A program made the translations under genes and the position numbers. This document shows, one piece after another, positions 63,668 to 63,890 of a DNA stretch of 63,890 nucleotides. The stretch comes from a bacterium HR33. Its GTDB lineage: Bacteria; Gemmatimonadota; Gemmatimonadetes; Gemmatimonadales; GWC2-71-9. The stretch is from positions 192,001 to 255,890 of the forward strand of contig BEIJ01000003.1 of NCBI GenBank assembly GCA_002923375.1. The letters run 5' to 3'. Below the pieces are notes generated by a model. That model searched no databases and was not told the origin of the DNA. It saw only the letters and a program-made list of their open reading frames with translations. Position 1 is the first letter of the stretch. The number at the start of each line of letters is the position of its first letter.

Positions 63668-63890
63668 AGCGCTCCGGGAGTTGATCAGGGAGGGAGGGCC
63701 GGGGGCTGTGCGCCTGGTGGGCGGTCCTGCCGAGCTGGGTAGGGCCGTGAGCGAGGTGCGTCCGCGCGGAGTAGTGCTGGAACTCGGTGGTGGGGGGACC
63801 TGGCAGTTCGAGGACCTGGTTCGGGTTCTGGATGCGTTGGACCATTTACCGCCGGTGCTTGTCTGTTGGCGTCCTTCTGTAACGGCGGCT
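63639..63890 (+). CDS. unknown protein, cut by right window edge
   Basis: At least 84 residues in a frame opening at GTG 63639 and overlapping the end of permease 2 by 29 nt. Reads 'VSLVGLVSDEALRELIREGG', then 'RGVVLELGGGGTWQFEDLVR' and 'HLPPVLVCWRP', a strand-helix alternation like a receiver-type or Rossmann-like domain. It could be the start of a regulator of the efflux operon, but this cannot be shown. The ATG at 63664 in another frame stops after six codons. Confidence 0.55.
   Translation, partial: MSLVGLVSDEALRELIREGGPGAVRLVGGPAELGRAVSEVRPRGVVLELGGGGTWQFEDLVRVLDALDHLPPVLVCWRPSVTAA

Overview
The window is about 64 kb of GC-rich chromosome from a Gram-negative bacterium (genes for LPS transport and lipid A, outer-membrane lipoproteins, TolC/RND efflux). 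Gene content fits the Gemmatimonadota or a close relative: GatCAB amidotransferase, formate-THF ligase, a 'PGWGQ' outer-membrane-associated protein, HEAT/HD-GYP pairs, a DUF1028 protein and a six-bladed propeller remnant. The phylum is inferred from gene content only. I see no prophage, insertion sequence or CRISPR array. The most accessory-looking part is about 43.5-45.1 kb and 53.1-54.6 kb.

Layout. 1-3.2 kb (minus): thioesterase, lipoprotein, LptE, small membrane protein and a Kef-type antiporter cut by the left edge; lpxH is divergent. 4-19.8 kb (minus): murA-pgeF, then a long translation/secretion cluster rimP-nusA-ylxQ-infB-DUF503-rbfA-truB-ribF-secD-secF-tatD-fhs-ridA, ending 12 nt before a selenocysteine tRNA gene. 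19.9-23 kb (plus): PII-like protein with a CPA antiporter, a DUF948-like protein and a zinc phospholipase C-like protein. 23-31.4 kb (minus): lipoprotein-serS-histidine kinase-pcrA-gatC-gatA-gatB. 31.4-34 kb (plus): roadblock protein, manC and a GlmU-like protein. 34-37.7 kb (minus): secreted protein, HEAT-repeat protein and HD-GYP protein. 37.9-45 kb: DUF1028 protein, groESL under CIRCE control, NlpC/P60 protein, subtilase plus BsuPI-type inhibitor, and a damaged lipoprotein gene. 45-53 kb (minus): secG, carA, hup, moaD-moaE-trmL-mdh and sdhCAB. 53.3-54.6 kb: FitA/VapC toxin-antitoxin and a propeller pseudogene. 54.6-63.9 kb (plus): RND efflux operon with two tandem pumps and a partial unknown gene.

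Recurring expression features. Many junctions are 4-nt NTGA overlaps (ATGA, GTGA, TTGA and, at rbfA/truB, CTGA), which strongly suggests truB starts with CTG. Several promoters put the -10 box 6-12 nt before the start codon (lpxH, murA, the roadblock gene, its divergent lipoprotein, secG), indicating frequent leaderless mRNAs. In contrast, the rimP-nusA and hup promoters are followed at once by a terminator-like hairpin before the first gene, which suggests attenuation. MurA carries Asp at the catalytic Cys position, predicting fosfomycin insensitivity. The HEAT and HD-GYP neighbours share an apparently undescribed N-terminal module.
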